Shown: one piece after another, positions 43,509-51,408 of the stretch
Position numbering within the stretch: position 1 is the stretch's first letter
Layout of the letters: each line of letters starts with the position of its first letter
Source of the DNA: CAZVJU01 sp964627195
GTDB lineage: Bacteria > Patescibacteriota > Microgenomatia > UBA8517
Length of the DNA: 64,000 bases
Assembly: GCA_964627195.1 (NCBI GenBank)
Contig: CAZVJU010000005.1
Span: forward strand, 1 to 64,000
Reading direction: 5' to 3'
Position numbers and translations under genes: made by a program
Notes under the pieces: generated by a model
What the model saw: only the letters and a program-made list of their open reading frames with translations
What the model was told of the DNA's origin: nothing
Database searches by the model: none

Positions 43509-43847
43509 ATGAAATTTCAGGAAGCCATTGATCTTACAAAAAAGGTTATTTCACGATTTGAGAAAATTGAAGGAAAACCGTGGGGAATTAATGGGTTGAT
43601 GATTGAGCTTTCTAAACAAGTTGGCGATCTTTCAAAATTGGTCATGGCCTATGAAGGCTATTATCCGAAAAGTAGAGAGAAAGAGGACAAGAAATACCTT
43701 GCAACAAAGGAAAAAATTGGCGATGAACTCGCTGATTTGTTATTTATAATCATAAGGATTTCTGACTATTACCAAATAGATTTAGAAAAAGCACACATTG
43801 ATGCAAGAAAAGGTGAAGATGAGTATTTGAAAACACATGGCGTGTAG
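43509..43847 (+). CDS. MazG-like nucleotide pyrophosphohydrolase
   Basis: A 112-residue all-alpha NTP pyrophosphatase-like protein. The helix pairs expected to bind magnesium are seen as GLMIELSKQVGDLSKLVM and KIGDELADLLFIIIRISDYYQIDL (E-x-x-D pattern in DELADLL). The first acidic motif is weakened compared with the usual E-x-x-E. Such enzymes clear non-canonical nucleotides. It sits just downstream of the accessory segment and starts with its own leaderless-type promoter. Confidence 0.78.
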   Translation: MKFQEAIDLTKKVISRFEKIEGKPWGINGLMIELSKQVGDLSKLVMAYEGYYPKSREKEDKKYLATKEKIGDELADLLFIIIRISDYYQIDLEKAHIDARKGEDEYLKTHGV

Positions 43848-43899
43848 TTAAAGATCCCAGACTTCAAGAATTTTCACACCAAAAGTTGATAATATTGCT

Positions 43900-44949
43900 A
43901 TGAATACTTGGCAAAGGATAAAAGCAAATCCGAAATTAATAGAGAGATATCTCCTCCGCGAAAAGGTGATTGACTCAATCCGTGATTTTTTTAAGAAGCG
44001 GGAATTTCATGAAGTTTTTACGCCGATTTTAATTCCTATCCCCAGCGCTGAGCCGAATCTGGAAGTATTTGAAACAGAGCTTAGAACAAAGACCGGAAAA
44101 AAGCGGAGTGCGTATCTTATTATGAGTCCTGAATATTCTCTCAAAAAACTTCTGGCAGCAGGTTTTGAAAATATATTTGAAGTTACCAAAGCATTTCGAA
44201 ATGAAGAAGAGGTTTCAAGTTACCACAACCCGGAATTTACGATCCTGGAGTGGTACAGAGGAAGAGCAGATTACACGCACATAATGCAAGATTTTGAGAA
44301 CCTTTTTATAAAAATAGTTCGTGATGTAAATCCGAAAGCTAATTTGTCTTCCTGGGAATACCAAGGTGAAAGATATGATATTTCACAACCATGGCTCAGG
44401 ATAAGCGTAGTTGACGCTTTCCAAAAATATTCCGGGATTAATACAGAGACTTTACTATCTTTGGCGCACCTTTCTAAAGTAGCCAGTAAAAAAGGCTATA
44501 AAATTAGCAAAACAACTACTTGGGAACAGATCTTTTTTCAAATATTTTTCAACGAAATTGAACCGAGATTTAAAGAGAGCCACAAGCCGGTGTTTTTTTA
44601 CGACTACCCTATACTCCAATCTTCATTAGCCCGAAAAAAGAAAAGTGATCCCCGATTTGCCGAAAGATTCGAAGTTTTTCTGGGAGGATTAGAACTGGGA
44701 AATTGTTTTTCGGAATTGACCGACCCGGTTGAACAGAGGGCAAGGCTAAGACACGATATTAAAGAGAGAAAAAGGCTGGGAAAAACTATTTATCCGATAG
44801 ACAACGATTTAATAGCGGCTTTAAAGGTAGGAATGCCTCAGTCTGCCGGAATTGCGGTCGGAGTTGATCGGTTAATTATGCTTGCAGGTAATTTTTCAAG
44901 CATTTCCGAAACTCTGCTTTTTCCAGCTAATCAATTGTTTGATTTATAA
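43900..44949 (+). CDS. epmA: EF-P lysine lysyltransferase-like (truncated class II lysyl-tRNA synthetase)
   Basis: A 349-residue class II synthetase core lacking the N-terminal anticodon-binding OB domain, as in EpmA/GenX/PoxA. Motif 2 appears as FEVTKAFRNEEEVSSYHNPEFTILEWY and motif 3 as GIAVGVDRLIML, with GGLELGNCFSELTDP between. EpmA adds beta-lysine to EF-P rather than charging tRNA. The EF-P gene lies 70 nt downstream on the same strand, which strongly supports this over a true LysRS. Confidence 0.93.
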   Translation: MNTWQRIKANPKLIERYLLREKVIDSIRDFFKKREFHEVFTPILIPIPSAEPNLEVFETELRTKTGKKRSAYLIMSPEYSLKKLLAAGFENIFEVTKAFRNEEEVSSYHNPEFTILEWYRGRADYTHIMQDFENLFIKIVRDVNPKANLSSWEYQGERYDISQPWLRISVVDAFQKYSGINTETLLSLAHLSKVASKKGYKISKTTTWEQIFFQIFFNEIEPRFKESHKPVFFYDYPILQSSLARKKKSDPRFAERFEVFLGGLELGNCFSELTDPVEQRARLRHDIKERKRLGKTIYPIDNDLIAALKVGMPQSAGIAVGVDRLIMLAGNFSSISETLLFPANQLFDL

Positions 44950-44969
44950 GTAAAGCGGAGTTAAAATAT

Positions 44970-45000
44970 CTGTATCCACTCTAAGCGAGTGGATTATTAG
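44970..45000 (+). terminator. Hairpin between epmA and efp
   Basis: ATCCACTC and GAGTGGAT form an 8-base stem with a short loop, followed by TATTAG rather than a T run. It may limit read-through into efp; a TATATA box near 45006 could restart transcription. Confidence 0.4.
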
Positions 45001-45019
45001 TGGGATATATATAAATGAT

Positions 45020-45586
45020 ATGACAACTATTAACGCAGGGAATATCGCCAGAGGAATGTATCTTATTTTCAAAGGTACCCCTCAGCAAGTAACAAAAGCT
45101 GAATACATGTCTCCAGGGAAGGGCTCTCCGGTGATGCGGGTTAAATTTCGAAGTTTACAAAGCGGTTCTGCGTCGGAGTTTACCTATAAATCAGCTGAGT
45201 CAGTGGAAGTAGCTGATGTCGAGAAAAAAGACCTGAATTTTTTGTACATGGAGGGAAAAACTGTTATTTTTATGGATCCTAATACTTTTGACCAAGTTTC
45301 TGTGCCGGTATCTTTATTAGAGGATCAGATTGGGTATTTAATACCGGAGCTGAAGTGTCAAGTCATGTGGTATAAAGAGAAAGCAGTTGGGATTAATTTA
45401 CCTCCCCATGTGACATTAAAAGTAATTGAAGCGCCAGAAGCAGTTGCCGGTAATAGAGTGAACTCTCCAAAAAAGCTGATAAAATTAGAAACGGGCCTTG
45501 AAATACAGGCTCCAATTTTTATCAAACCCAATGATAAGATAATGGTCGATACAGTTACCGGGGAATATCTATCCAGAGTCAGTTAG
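45020..45586 (+). CDS. efp: Elongation factor P
   Basis: A 188-residue three-domain factor that relieves ribosome stalling at proline runs. The KOW-like N-terminal domain has AEYMSPGKGSPVMRVKFRSL, with the modifiable lysine exactly at K34 in PGKG. Domain II contains KDLNFLYMEGKTVIFMDP, and domain III ends with KPNDKIMVDTVTGEYLSRV, the family C terminus. K34 fits modification by the adjacent EpmA. Confidence 0.97.
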   Translation: MTTINAGNIARGMYLIFKGTPQQVTKAEYMSPGKGSPVMRVKFRSLQSGSASEFTYKSAESVEVADVEKKDLNFLYMEGKTVIFMDPNTFDQVSVPVSLLEDQIGYLIPELKCQVMWYKEKAVGINLPPHVTLKVIEAPEAVAGNRVNSPKKLIKLETGLEIQAPIFIKPNDKIMVDTVTGEYLSRVS

Positions 45587-45639
45587 AGTACCTTCATAAG
45601 CCTCACCATAGCTCCGTCAAGAAGTGTAAAACTAAATTG

Positions 45640-45648
45640 TGTTATAAT
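45640..45648 (+). promoter_or_regulatory. Extended -10 promoter of the RRM gene
   Basis: TGTTATAAT is a perfect extended -10 box. The ATG lies at 45785, giving a leader of roughly 130 nt, unusually long for this window. Confidence 0.55.
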
Positions 45649-45784
45649 TCCTTTACTAAGCTTACTTAAAAATAAGGTTAGTGCTTAAAATACATCTAAT
45701 TCCTCTAGTTAAGATAAAGGTTCTTTAAATAATCTTTTATCCAATAGTAGGTAATTGTGTAAAAACGAGAGGTGGTGAATAAAA

Positions 45785-46126
45785 ATGGCAAAAAGATTAT
45801 TTGTTGGTGGTCTTCCTTATACTATTACAGACGCACAACTGCAAGATATGTTCGCTCCGTTCGGTGCAATTGTTTCGTGCTCTGTTATTACAGATAGAAT
45901 GACCGGTCGAAGCAAAGGATTTGGTTTCGTCGAGATGGAAGATGATAAGGCTGCGGAAGAAGCGATAGCGAAGTTAAATGGTACAGAACTTGAGGGAAGA
46001 AAAATTGCAGTAAACGAAGCCCGACCCCGTCCAGAGCGATCAGAAGGAAGTTACCAACCAAGACGCGATTTTAACGACAGAAGAGGTTCATATCGATCTG
46101 ATAACCGAAGAGGCGGAAGATATTAA
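45785..46126 (+). CDS. RRM-type RNA-binding protein
   Basis: A 113-residue protein with one RNA-recognition motif: RNP2 LFVGGL (residues 5-10) and RNP1 SKGFGFVEM (43-51). The tail is Arg/Gly/Tyr-rich (ending SDNRRGGRY), as in cyanobacterial Rbp proteins induced by cold. A strong ribosome-binding site GAGAGGTGGTG precedes the ATG, and the long leader suggests post-transcriptional control. Confidence 0.95.
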   Translation: MAKRLFVGGLPYTITDAQLQDMFAPFGAIVSCSVITDRMTGRSKGFGFVEMEDDKAAEEAIAKLNGTELEGRKIAVNEARPRPERSEGSYQPRRDFNDRRGSYRSDNRRGGRY

Positions 46127-46129
46127 AAC

Positions 46130-46172
46130 TTAAGCTAATTCAAGAAGTCCACGTCTTTAGCCGTGAACTTCT
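46130..46172. repeat. TTAAGCTAATTCAAGAAGTCC repeat family, palindromic copy
   Basis: Begins 4 nt after the RRM stop. The shared prefix TTAAGCTAATTCAAGAAG leads into arms AGAAGTCCACG (46143-46153) and CGTGAACTTCT (46162-46172) with one mismatch. Related copies: 12401-12432 (minus strand) and 60591-60613. Confidence 0.65.
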
Positions 46173-46211
46173 ATGCAAGTGTGAAAAGTTGTCCAGTCTT
46201 TCTAGCAAAGA

Positions 46212-46217
46212 TATAAT
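46212..46217 (+). promoter_or_regulatory. -10 box, leaderless promoter of polX
   Basis: TATAAT ends 6 nt before the ATG at 46224. Confidence 0.6.
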
Positions 46218-46223
46218 CCTTAT

Positions 46224-48017
46224 ATGAAGATGCATAAGGGCATGACTAACTTGGAGATTGCGGAGCTTCTTCGTGCAGTAGCAGCAGCCTATCAGCTAAA
46301 AAGTGAAGACAACAATAAATTTAGAATTGTTGCCTATCAAAGAGCGGCTGATGCGGTAGAGCATGCTTCAAGTGAACTCAAAGATCTGTGGGATGAAGGT
46401 AAACTCGAAGAGATTGCTGGAATTGGTCCAAACATAGAAAAACATCTGGGAGAGCTATTTGAGAAGGGATTTTCAATCCATTTTAAGGAAGTTATGAAAG
46501 ACTTACCTTTACAGATGTTTGACCTTATGGTTGTACCCGGAATTGGGGCAAAAACCGCATACAAATTAGTTAATGAATTGGAAATTAGCGATAAGGATCC
46601 TTTGACTGACCTTGAAAAGAAGGCTAAACAAGGCAAAATCGCCAAAATTGAAGGATTTGGTGAAGAATCAGAGAAAGACATTCTTCGCTCACTTGCAGAG
46701 GTAATGGGAAGAACTAAAAGACATTTGCTTCCTTACACAATGACTGTTGCAGGAGAGATTACAAGCTGGTTGGCGAAGTGTAAGTTTGTTAAAAGGGCTG
46801 ATCCGCTTGGTAGTTTAAGACGGAAGGCTTCAACAGTAGGGGATATTGACATCTCTGTTGCAACCGATAATCCTAAAGAAGTTATTGCCCATTTTGTAGG
46901 ATACCCAAAAGCTCAGAGAGTCTTGGAAAAAGGAGAACATAGTGCTTCAATCGTCATACCATCCGATATTCAAATTGACCTTATGGTTCAACCGCCCTAT
47001 GGCTATGGAGCACTTTTGCAGCATTTTACCGGGAGTAAACACCATAATATTGCCCTCAGGGAATTTGCCCTGAAGAAAAATTACAGCCTTTCAGAATACG
47101 GTATCAGAAAAAGGGGGGCCAAAGGACTAAAAAAATTCTCTACAGAGGAAGATTTTTATCACTTTTTAGGTTTGGATTTTATTCCGCCCGAGCTTCGGGA
47201 AGATGCGGGAGAAATTAATGCTTCCTTAAGTCATATTCTTCCCAAACTAGTTGAGCCGGAAGATATAAAGGCAGATCTCCAGATTCATTCCAATTTTGAT
47301 GTTGAGACAAGCCATGATCTTGGCGAATCTTCTATGCAAGAAGTTGTTGATAGGGCTGATAAATTGGGATACTACTATATAGCTTTTACTGAACATAACC
47401 CAAGCCACAGTAGGCACACAGAGAAACAAATTAATGATATTCTTAAGAGGAAAAAAGAAGCTGTTGAGAAATTAAATCTTGCGTTGAAAAGTAAGAGTAA
47501 CAGTAAGAGTAAGAAAGTTCTCAAAGTATTTAACAGCCTTGAAATTGATGTTTTGCCTTCCGGAAAATTGCCAGTCCCGGAGATGGGTTTGGAGACTTTA
47601 GATTTTGCTCTTGTATCTATTCATTCCAGTTTCAGGATGTCAAAAGGCGAAATGACAAAAAGAGTACTCTCAGGGCTTTCTCATCCGAAGGTTAAAATCT
47701 TTGCTCACCCTACAGCCAGAAAACTTACCCAAAGGGAAGGTATAGAATTGGATTGGGAGAAAGTATTTGATGTGTGTAGAAATGAAGGAAAATGGCTGGA
47801 GATAAATGCCGACCCAATGAGACTCGATTTACCGGATTTCCTGGCCAAGGAGGCTGTAAAGTTAGGGATAAAATTAACTTTAGGAACTGACGCGCATCAC
47901 GCGGATATGATGGAAAATATGCAGTTTGGTGTTTCTGTTGCCCGTAGGGGATGGGCGCAAAAAAAAGATATAATAAATACTCGCTCTTTAGAAGAATTTG
48001 AAAAGGTATTACAATAA
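46224..48017 (+). CDS. polX: DNA polymerase X family protein with PHP domain
   Basis: A 597-residue repair polymerase/exonuclease. An N-terminal 8-kDa-like domain and helix-hairpin-helix segments (LEEIAGIGPNIEKHLGELF, LMVVPGIGAKTAYKLVNEL) are followed by the nucleotidyltransferase core GSLRRKASTVGDIDISVA with catalytic aspartates. The C-terminal PHP phosphoesterase domain begins ADLQIHSNFDVETSHDLGE and has FTEHNPSHSRH and TLGTDAHHAD metal ligands. Length and order match bacterial PolX. It acts in base-excision repair gap filling. Confidence 0.95.
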   Translation: MKMHKGMTNLEIAELLRAVAAAYQLKSEDNNKFRIVAYQRAADAVEHASSELKDLWDEGKLEEIAGIGPNIEKHLGELFEKGFSIHFKEVMKDLPLQMFDLMVVPGIGAKTAYKLVNELEISDKDPLTDLEKKAKQGKIAKIEGFGEESEKDILRSLAEVMGRTKRHLLPYTMTVAGEITSWLAKCKFVKRADPLGSLRRKASTVGDIDISVATDNPKEVIAHFVGYPKAQRVLEKGEHSASIVIPSDIQIDLMVQPPYGYGALLQHFTGSKHHNIALREFALKKNYSLSEYGIRKRGAKGLKKFSTEEDFYHFLGLDFIPPELREDAGEINASLSHILPKLVEPEDIKADLQIHSNFDVETSHDLGESSMQEVVDRADKLGYYYIAFTEHNPSHSRHTEKQINDILKRKKEAVEKLNLALKSKSNSKSKKVLKVFNSLEIDVLPSGKLPVPEMGLETLDFALVSIHSSFRMSKGEMTKRVLSGLSHPKVKIFAHPTARKLTQREGIELDWEKVFDVCRNEGKWLEINADPMRLDLPDFLAKEAVKLGIKLTLGTDAHHADMMENMQFGVSVARRGWAQKKDIINTRSLEEFEKVLQ

Positions 48018-48038
48018 CTTTGGAAGGAGGTGAATAAA

Positions 48039-48626
48039 ATGTTTCCAATATTATTATTAGTATTTATCGGCGTATTGGCTGTCTGGCTCGTTAGCACATA
48101 TAACTTTTTTGTTTCGAGTAAGGCAAGAATTAAAGCAGCCGTTCAGGAAATAGGAAATCAGCTAAAAAGACAAGCTGATCTTATTCCCAATCTTGAATCT
48201 TCGGCAAAAGGCTATCTTAAACACGAAAAGGGCATCTACAAAGATCTTACTGATGCCCGAAGTGCTGTTGCCTCTGCCTTAAAAAGTGGGGATGTGCAAA
48301 AGATGGCGGATGCAGGGTCAAAACTAGCATCACTTATCCCGAGTTTACAGATTTTGGTAGAAAGTAATCCTGAACTTAAAGCCTCGGAAGTAGTTGCCAA
48401 GCTAATGGACGAGTTAAGAGACACCTCCGATAAAGTTATGTTCGCGCGAAGGTTGGTAATTGATTTAACTGCGGACTTTAATGTTAAGAGAGTTAGCTTT
48501 CCATCAAATCTTGTGGCAAGTATATTTAGTTTTGCAGAGCAGCCTGGTTTAATTACACCAACTGAAGGAGAGCATGTAACAGTCGGAGAAGGTGACTTAA
48601 AAACTCCTAAAGTTAAACTTGACTAG
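48039..48626 (+). CDS. lemA: LemA family protein
   Basis: A 195-residue membrane-anchored coiled helical protein. The N-terminal span (FPILLLVFIGVLAVWLVSTYNFFV) and the LemA hallmark AAVQEIGNQLKRQADLIPNLESSAKGYLKHEKGIY are clear. An excellent ribosome-binding site GGAAGGAGGTG precedes the ATG at 48039, which is preferred over the GTG three codons earlier. The molecular role of LemA is unsettled; it pairs with htpX here, as in several bacteria. Confidence 0.94.
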   Translation: MFPILLLVFIGVLAVWLVSTYNFFVSSKARIKAAVQEIGNQLKRQADLIPNLESSAKGYLKHEKGIYKDLTDARSAVASALKSGDVQKMADAGSKLASLIPSLQILVESNPELKASEVVAKLMDELRDTSDKVMFARRLVIDLTADFNVKRVSFPSNLVASIFSFAEQPGLITPTEGEHVTVGEGDLKTPKVKLD

Positions 48627-48650
48627 ATTTCTTGTATTTTTTACTTAGTC

Positions 48651-48684
48651 CCTTTTTCTTTTAATAAAAGAAAAAGGGGTTTTG
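48651..48684 (+). promoter_or_regulatory. Long A/U-rich hairpin burying the htpX ribosome-binding site
   Basis: Arms CCCTTTTTCTTT (48651-48662) and AAAGAAAAAGGG (48667-48678) pair perfectly around an AATA loop. The only Shine-Dalgarno-like sequence for htpX, AAGGGG at 48674-48679, lies in the 3' arm, 6 nt before the ATG at 48686. It can act as a lemA terminator (GTTTTG follows) or as a temperature-sensitive lid on htpX translation. Confidence 0.6.
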
Positions 48685-48685
48685 T

Positions 48686-49615
48686 ATGCAGAATATCTAC
48701 GAAGTACAATCCGCAAATAAACGGAAAAGCGCTTTTATATTGATCGTCTTTTTACTGTTTACGACAGTCGTTATTTACGTGTTGGCTCAGGCGTTTGCAT
48801 TTTACTTTGGTTACGAACCCGGAGGAGTGGGCTTTATTGGTCTGGCATTTGTAGTTTCCGGTTTAATGAGCTTTGGGAGCTACTGGTATTCCGACAAAAT
48901 TGTACTGGCAATATCTTCCGCGAGACCAGCCGACCGAAAATCTGAATTTGATTTTTACACGGTTTCTGAAAATCTTGCGATTGGAACAGGTATACCTAAG
49001 CCGAAATTATACGTAATAGAAGACAGCGCGCCTAACGCATTTGCAACCGGCAGAGATCCCGAACATGCGGTTATTTGTGCCACAACAGGTCTTTTGCAAA
49101 AATTAAATAGGACCGAACTTGAAGGGGTTTTAGCTCATGAACTTTCCCACATTAAAAATTACGACATTAGGTTAATGAGTGTTGTTTCCGTACTTGTAGG
49201 AACCATAGCATTGATGGCAGATTGGTTTTTAAGGATAAGCTGGCGGGGGGGGAGAGGTAAAGATAGAGACAGAGGCCAACTAGGAGTACTATTTTTAATT
49301 TTGGGCCTGGTTTTTGCTATCCTTTCGCCCATTATTGCACAACTAATTCAGCTTGCAATATCCAGGAGACGCGAGTTTACGGCCGATGCCGGGAGCGTCG
49401 CAATTACAAGACAAGCTCAGGGTTTAATTACTGCTTTAGAGAAAATCTCCTCTGATCATGAAGCTCTTGAAGCAGCCAATAAGGCAACCGCACATCTTTA
49501 CATAATTAATCCATTTAAAGAAAAAGGTAGAGGTGCGATTGATTGGTTTTCAGGTCTCTTTAATACCCACCCACCTATTGAGGAAAGACTCCACGCCTTA
49601 CACAAAATGGCTTGA
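48686..49615 (+). CDS. htpX: Membrane metalloprotease HtpX (M48)
   Basis: A 309-residue zinc protease that degrades damaged membrane proteins. Two N-terminal spans (about residues 16-36 and 45-67) precede the catalytic HELSHIKNYD motif, two more spans follow, and the third metal ligand lies in REFTADAGSV. The C terminus FNTHPPIEERLHALHKM is typical. Its ribosome-binding site is inside a hairpin. It follows lemA by 59 nt. Confidence 0.96.
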   Translation: MQNIYEVQSANKRKSAFILIVFLLFTTVVIYVLAQAFAFYFGYEPGGVGFIGLAFVVSGLMSFGSYWYSDKIVLAISSARPADRKSEFDFYTVSENLAIGTGIPKPKLYVIEDSAPNAFATGRDPEHAVICATTGLLQKLNRTELEGVLAHELSHIKNYDIRLMSVVSVLVGTIALMADWFLRISWRGGRGKDRDRGQLGVLFLILGLVFAILSPIIAQLIQLAISRRREFTADAGSVAITRQAQGLITALEKISSDHEALEAANKATAHLYIINPFKEKGRGAIDWFSGLFNTHPPIEERLHALHKMA

Positions 49616-50206
49616 TAACTCTCCTTTGTAATATTTTTGTAACGGGATTTTAGAGGTATTTTAGTATATAAAATTTTTTCAATAACAAAATTTGTACTCG
49701 GTGAAAAACAGCAAGAAAAAGATGTTATATTAATAAATTCAGATGTCTCTAATAATCCTATATTATTCAACAAAATAAAATGTTATTCAGAATAATTGAT
49801 ATTAACTTCATGTATTTAATGAAGAGATAATCAGAAAATAAAGCTAAATGTTACATTAAGTGTACTATCTTATAATATTACGATTATTACAAATGTTTGA
49901 CAAAATTTGGGAAAACACAATTTTAGCAACCAGAGTAGGCGAGTGATAATTAGATACCTTAGGCTCGAAGAAAATTAATTAAAGTATTATATCATTTTGC
50001 GCCGTTATAATCGTTTTAGTTTGTTCATCTTCGAAAAAAATATTTTCCTATAATTAGTTACGACACTGGCTGGGATTATTTTCAATGAAAATGATACTAG
50101 CTCTCTGGAAAATAGATAGAAAGAAATTATACCGCTATAGGATGGAACATCTTTGTTACAAAAGATAGAGTAATATATGTATACTAAATTTATGAGAAGA
50201 AAATAA
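49616..50206. other. AT-rich spacer without a supported gene
   Basis: About 590 bases of strongly AT-rich sequence. A 69-residue minus-strand frame at 50005-50214 is Leu/Ile/Tyr-rich without domain character and is not accepted. No RNA gene pattern is recognised, and I see no clear repeat here. Confidence 0.5.
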
Positions 50207-50713
50207 TTACTCACTATCTTTCACGCGTTTGCCCAAGAAGATGTATCCGCGGCCGTAAACGCTTATAAGTATTTGAGGACGATCTTTAGTGATTTCGAGC
50301 TTTTCTCTTAAACGGCGTATTGCTATTCTTATGGCATTTGAAGAAATAGCCATATTTCCCCATAGATAGTTTTTGATTTCAAACCTAGTAACGATCTTTA
50401 TTTCCTTACCGGAGGATTCATTCAAAGAAAATAGTGTAAAAAGCTTGTTTTCCTTACCTGTAAGGGTGACAGCGAAATTTCCGATTACTACAACGCCTTT
50501 TTCCGGGTAAAACCTATAAGGATATGGTGTAAAAAAACTACCTGCAATAGGGGATGGTACTTTTGTTGTAATATTATGGTCTCTGAACCCTTCAAGTTCT
50601 ACTTTTTGCTTTAAGAAACTTGCTAACTCAACGGCTTTTTGAGCTTGATCTACGTCCCCTTCTTCCAGAGCCTTTCGATAAACCACAAAAATACTTTCCT
50701 CTATCAGTCCCAT
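50207..50713 (-). CDS. OmpR/PhoB-type winged-helix regulator without receiver domain
   Basis: A 168-residue DNA-binding protein. The C-terminal winged helix runs from about residue 70 (VVIGNFAVTLTGKENKLFTLFSL) and ends with NAIRIAIRRLREKLEITKDRPQILISVYGRGYIFLG, a textbook Trans_reg_C module. The N-terminal 60 residues are helical and have no phospho-acceptor Asp pocket, so control is not by a classic receiver. Next to it upstream on the same strand is a small membrane protein that could be its sensor partner, which is inference. Confidence 0.88.
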   Translation of the reverse strand: MGLIEESIFVVYRKALEEGDVDQAQKAVELASFLKQKVELEGFRDHNITTKVPSPIAGSFFTPYPYRFYPEKGVVVIGNFAVTLTGKENKLFTLFSLNESSGKEIKIVTRFEIKNYLWGNMAISSNAIRIAIRRLREKLEITKDRPQILISVYGRGYIFLGKRVKDSE

Positions 50714-50761
50714 ATTGGGTAGTTTAAGAAATTTAGCTTACCTTTGCAAATTTTTGCAGGT

Positions 50762-51091
50762 TTAGCGAGTTACTATGAAGTAAAGCTTCCGTAAGGATAC
50801 GATTGTTATACCCCAGGCCAGAGGTAGCCAGATTGGGATGAAACGAAAGGCTGAAAAATCTATTTTCGTTGACCAATGTATAACCGATACAGAGGCAGTA
50901 ATAAGAGGAACAGAAACTCCTGCCCAAAACCAAATGAAGTCGCCCTTTTCTCTTAAAAATAGAAAATAAAAGATAGTAATGCCGTACGAAAAGTAATTTA
51001 GAAAATCCGCATTGGGGGAGAAATACGATATAAGAAGCAACCACGAAAAATAAAGGATATAAAAGATAACAATCATTTTTTCTTTTCTCAT
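50762..51091 (-). CDS. Small polytopic membrane protein
   Basis: A 109-residue protein with three to four hydrophobic helices separated by short polar turns (FLREKGDFIW, STKIDFSAF) and a basic C-terminal tail. It is chosen over a longer overlapping frame because of its clean membrane pattern. It lies 48 nt upstream of the winged-helix regulator on the same strand and may be co-expressed. No family is recognised. Confidence 0.55.
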   Translation of the reverse strand: MRKEKMIVIFYILYFSWLLLISYFSPNADFLNYFSYGITIFYFLFLREKGDFIWFWAGVSVPLITASVSVIHWSTKIDFSAFRFIPIWLPLAWGITIVSLRKLYFIVTR

Positions 51092-51158
51092 TTATTTTTA
51101 TCCTTAAATACCCCGCTGTCTTGCAGTAGGGTTCTAGTAGAATAGCTAAAAAGAACAT

Positions 51159-51209
51159 TTCTGCTGAAGGCAGAATTCCTTCAGATACCCTGTACTCTTG
51201 GCACAGGGT
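51159..51209. repeat. Two adjacent hairpins in the spacer
   Basis: TTCTGC/GCAGAA (51159-51175) and ACCCTGT/ACAGGGT (51187-51209). Read on the minus strand the first has the loop CTTCA followed by ATGTTC, resembling the other CTTTnAG-loop palindromes. Confidence 0.5.
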
Positions 51210-51244
51210 TGTTCATACTCTCTCCCAACTTAGTCTAGCAGTAT

Positions 51245-51272
51245 TTGACAAGAAAGGAAATAATTGTACAAT
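51245..51272 (+). promoter_or_regulatory. Consensus promoter upstream of gatCAB
   Basis: TTGACA (51245-51250), 16-base spacer, TACAAT (51267-51272). This is the best -35/-10 pair in the window; its transcript would reach a terminator about 110 nt later. Confidence 0.7.
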
Positions 51273-51325
51273 CTTCGAAAATGATAATAGAAGTTCGCTA
51301 GAACCAGAATCAGAAATCCTTCTAA

Positions 51326-51393
51326 GGGAGCTGGTTTGCTAGGGCAAATTAGTTTAAAATACAAACTAGCTTCCGAAAGAGCTAGTTTTTTTT
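51326..51393 (+). terminator. Terminator with competing antiterminator before gatC
   Basis: The terminator stem AAACTAGCT (51363-51371) pairs with AGCTAGTTT (51380-51388) and is followed by an eight-T run ending at 51393. The left arm plus flank, CAAACTAGCTTCC (51362-51374), can instead pair over 13 positions, two of them G-U, with GGGAGCTGGTTTG (51326-51338). That is the geometry of a transcription attenuator. Confidence 0.65.
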
Positions 51394-51408
51394 ATTGATA
51401 TAGAAAAT

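Noticed and set aside
50005..50214. A 69-codon minus-strand frame in the AT-rich spacer
   Set aside because: Composition is what AT-rich DNA gives by chance, and it overlaps the end of the winged-helix gene.
50733..51158. A 141-codon minus-strand frame
   Set aside because: It overlaps in another frame the membrane protein at 50762-51091, which has cleaner helices and turns; the longer frame has irregular composition.
51280..51408. T-box riboswitch before gatC
   Set aside because: The conserved T-box sequence and specifier-loop layout are not found; only a generic terminator/antiterminator is supported.
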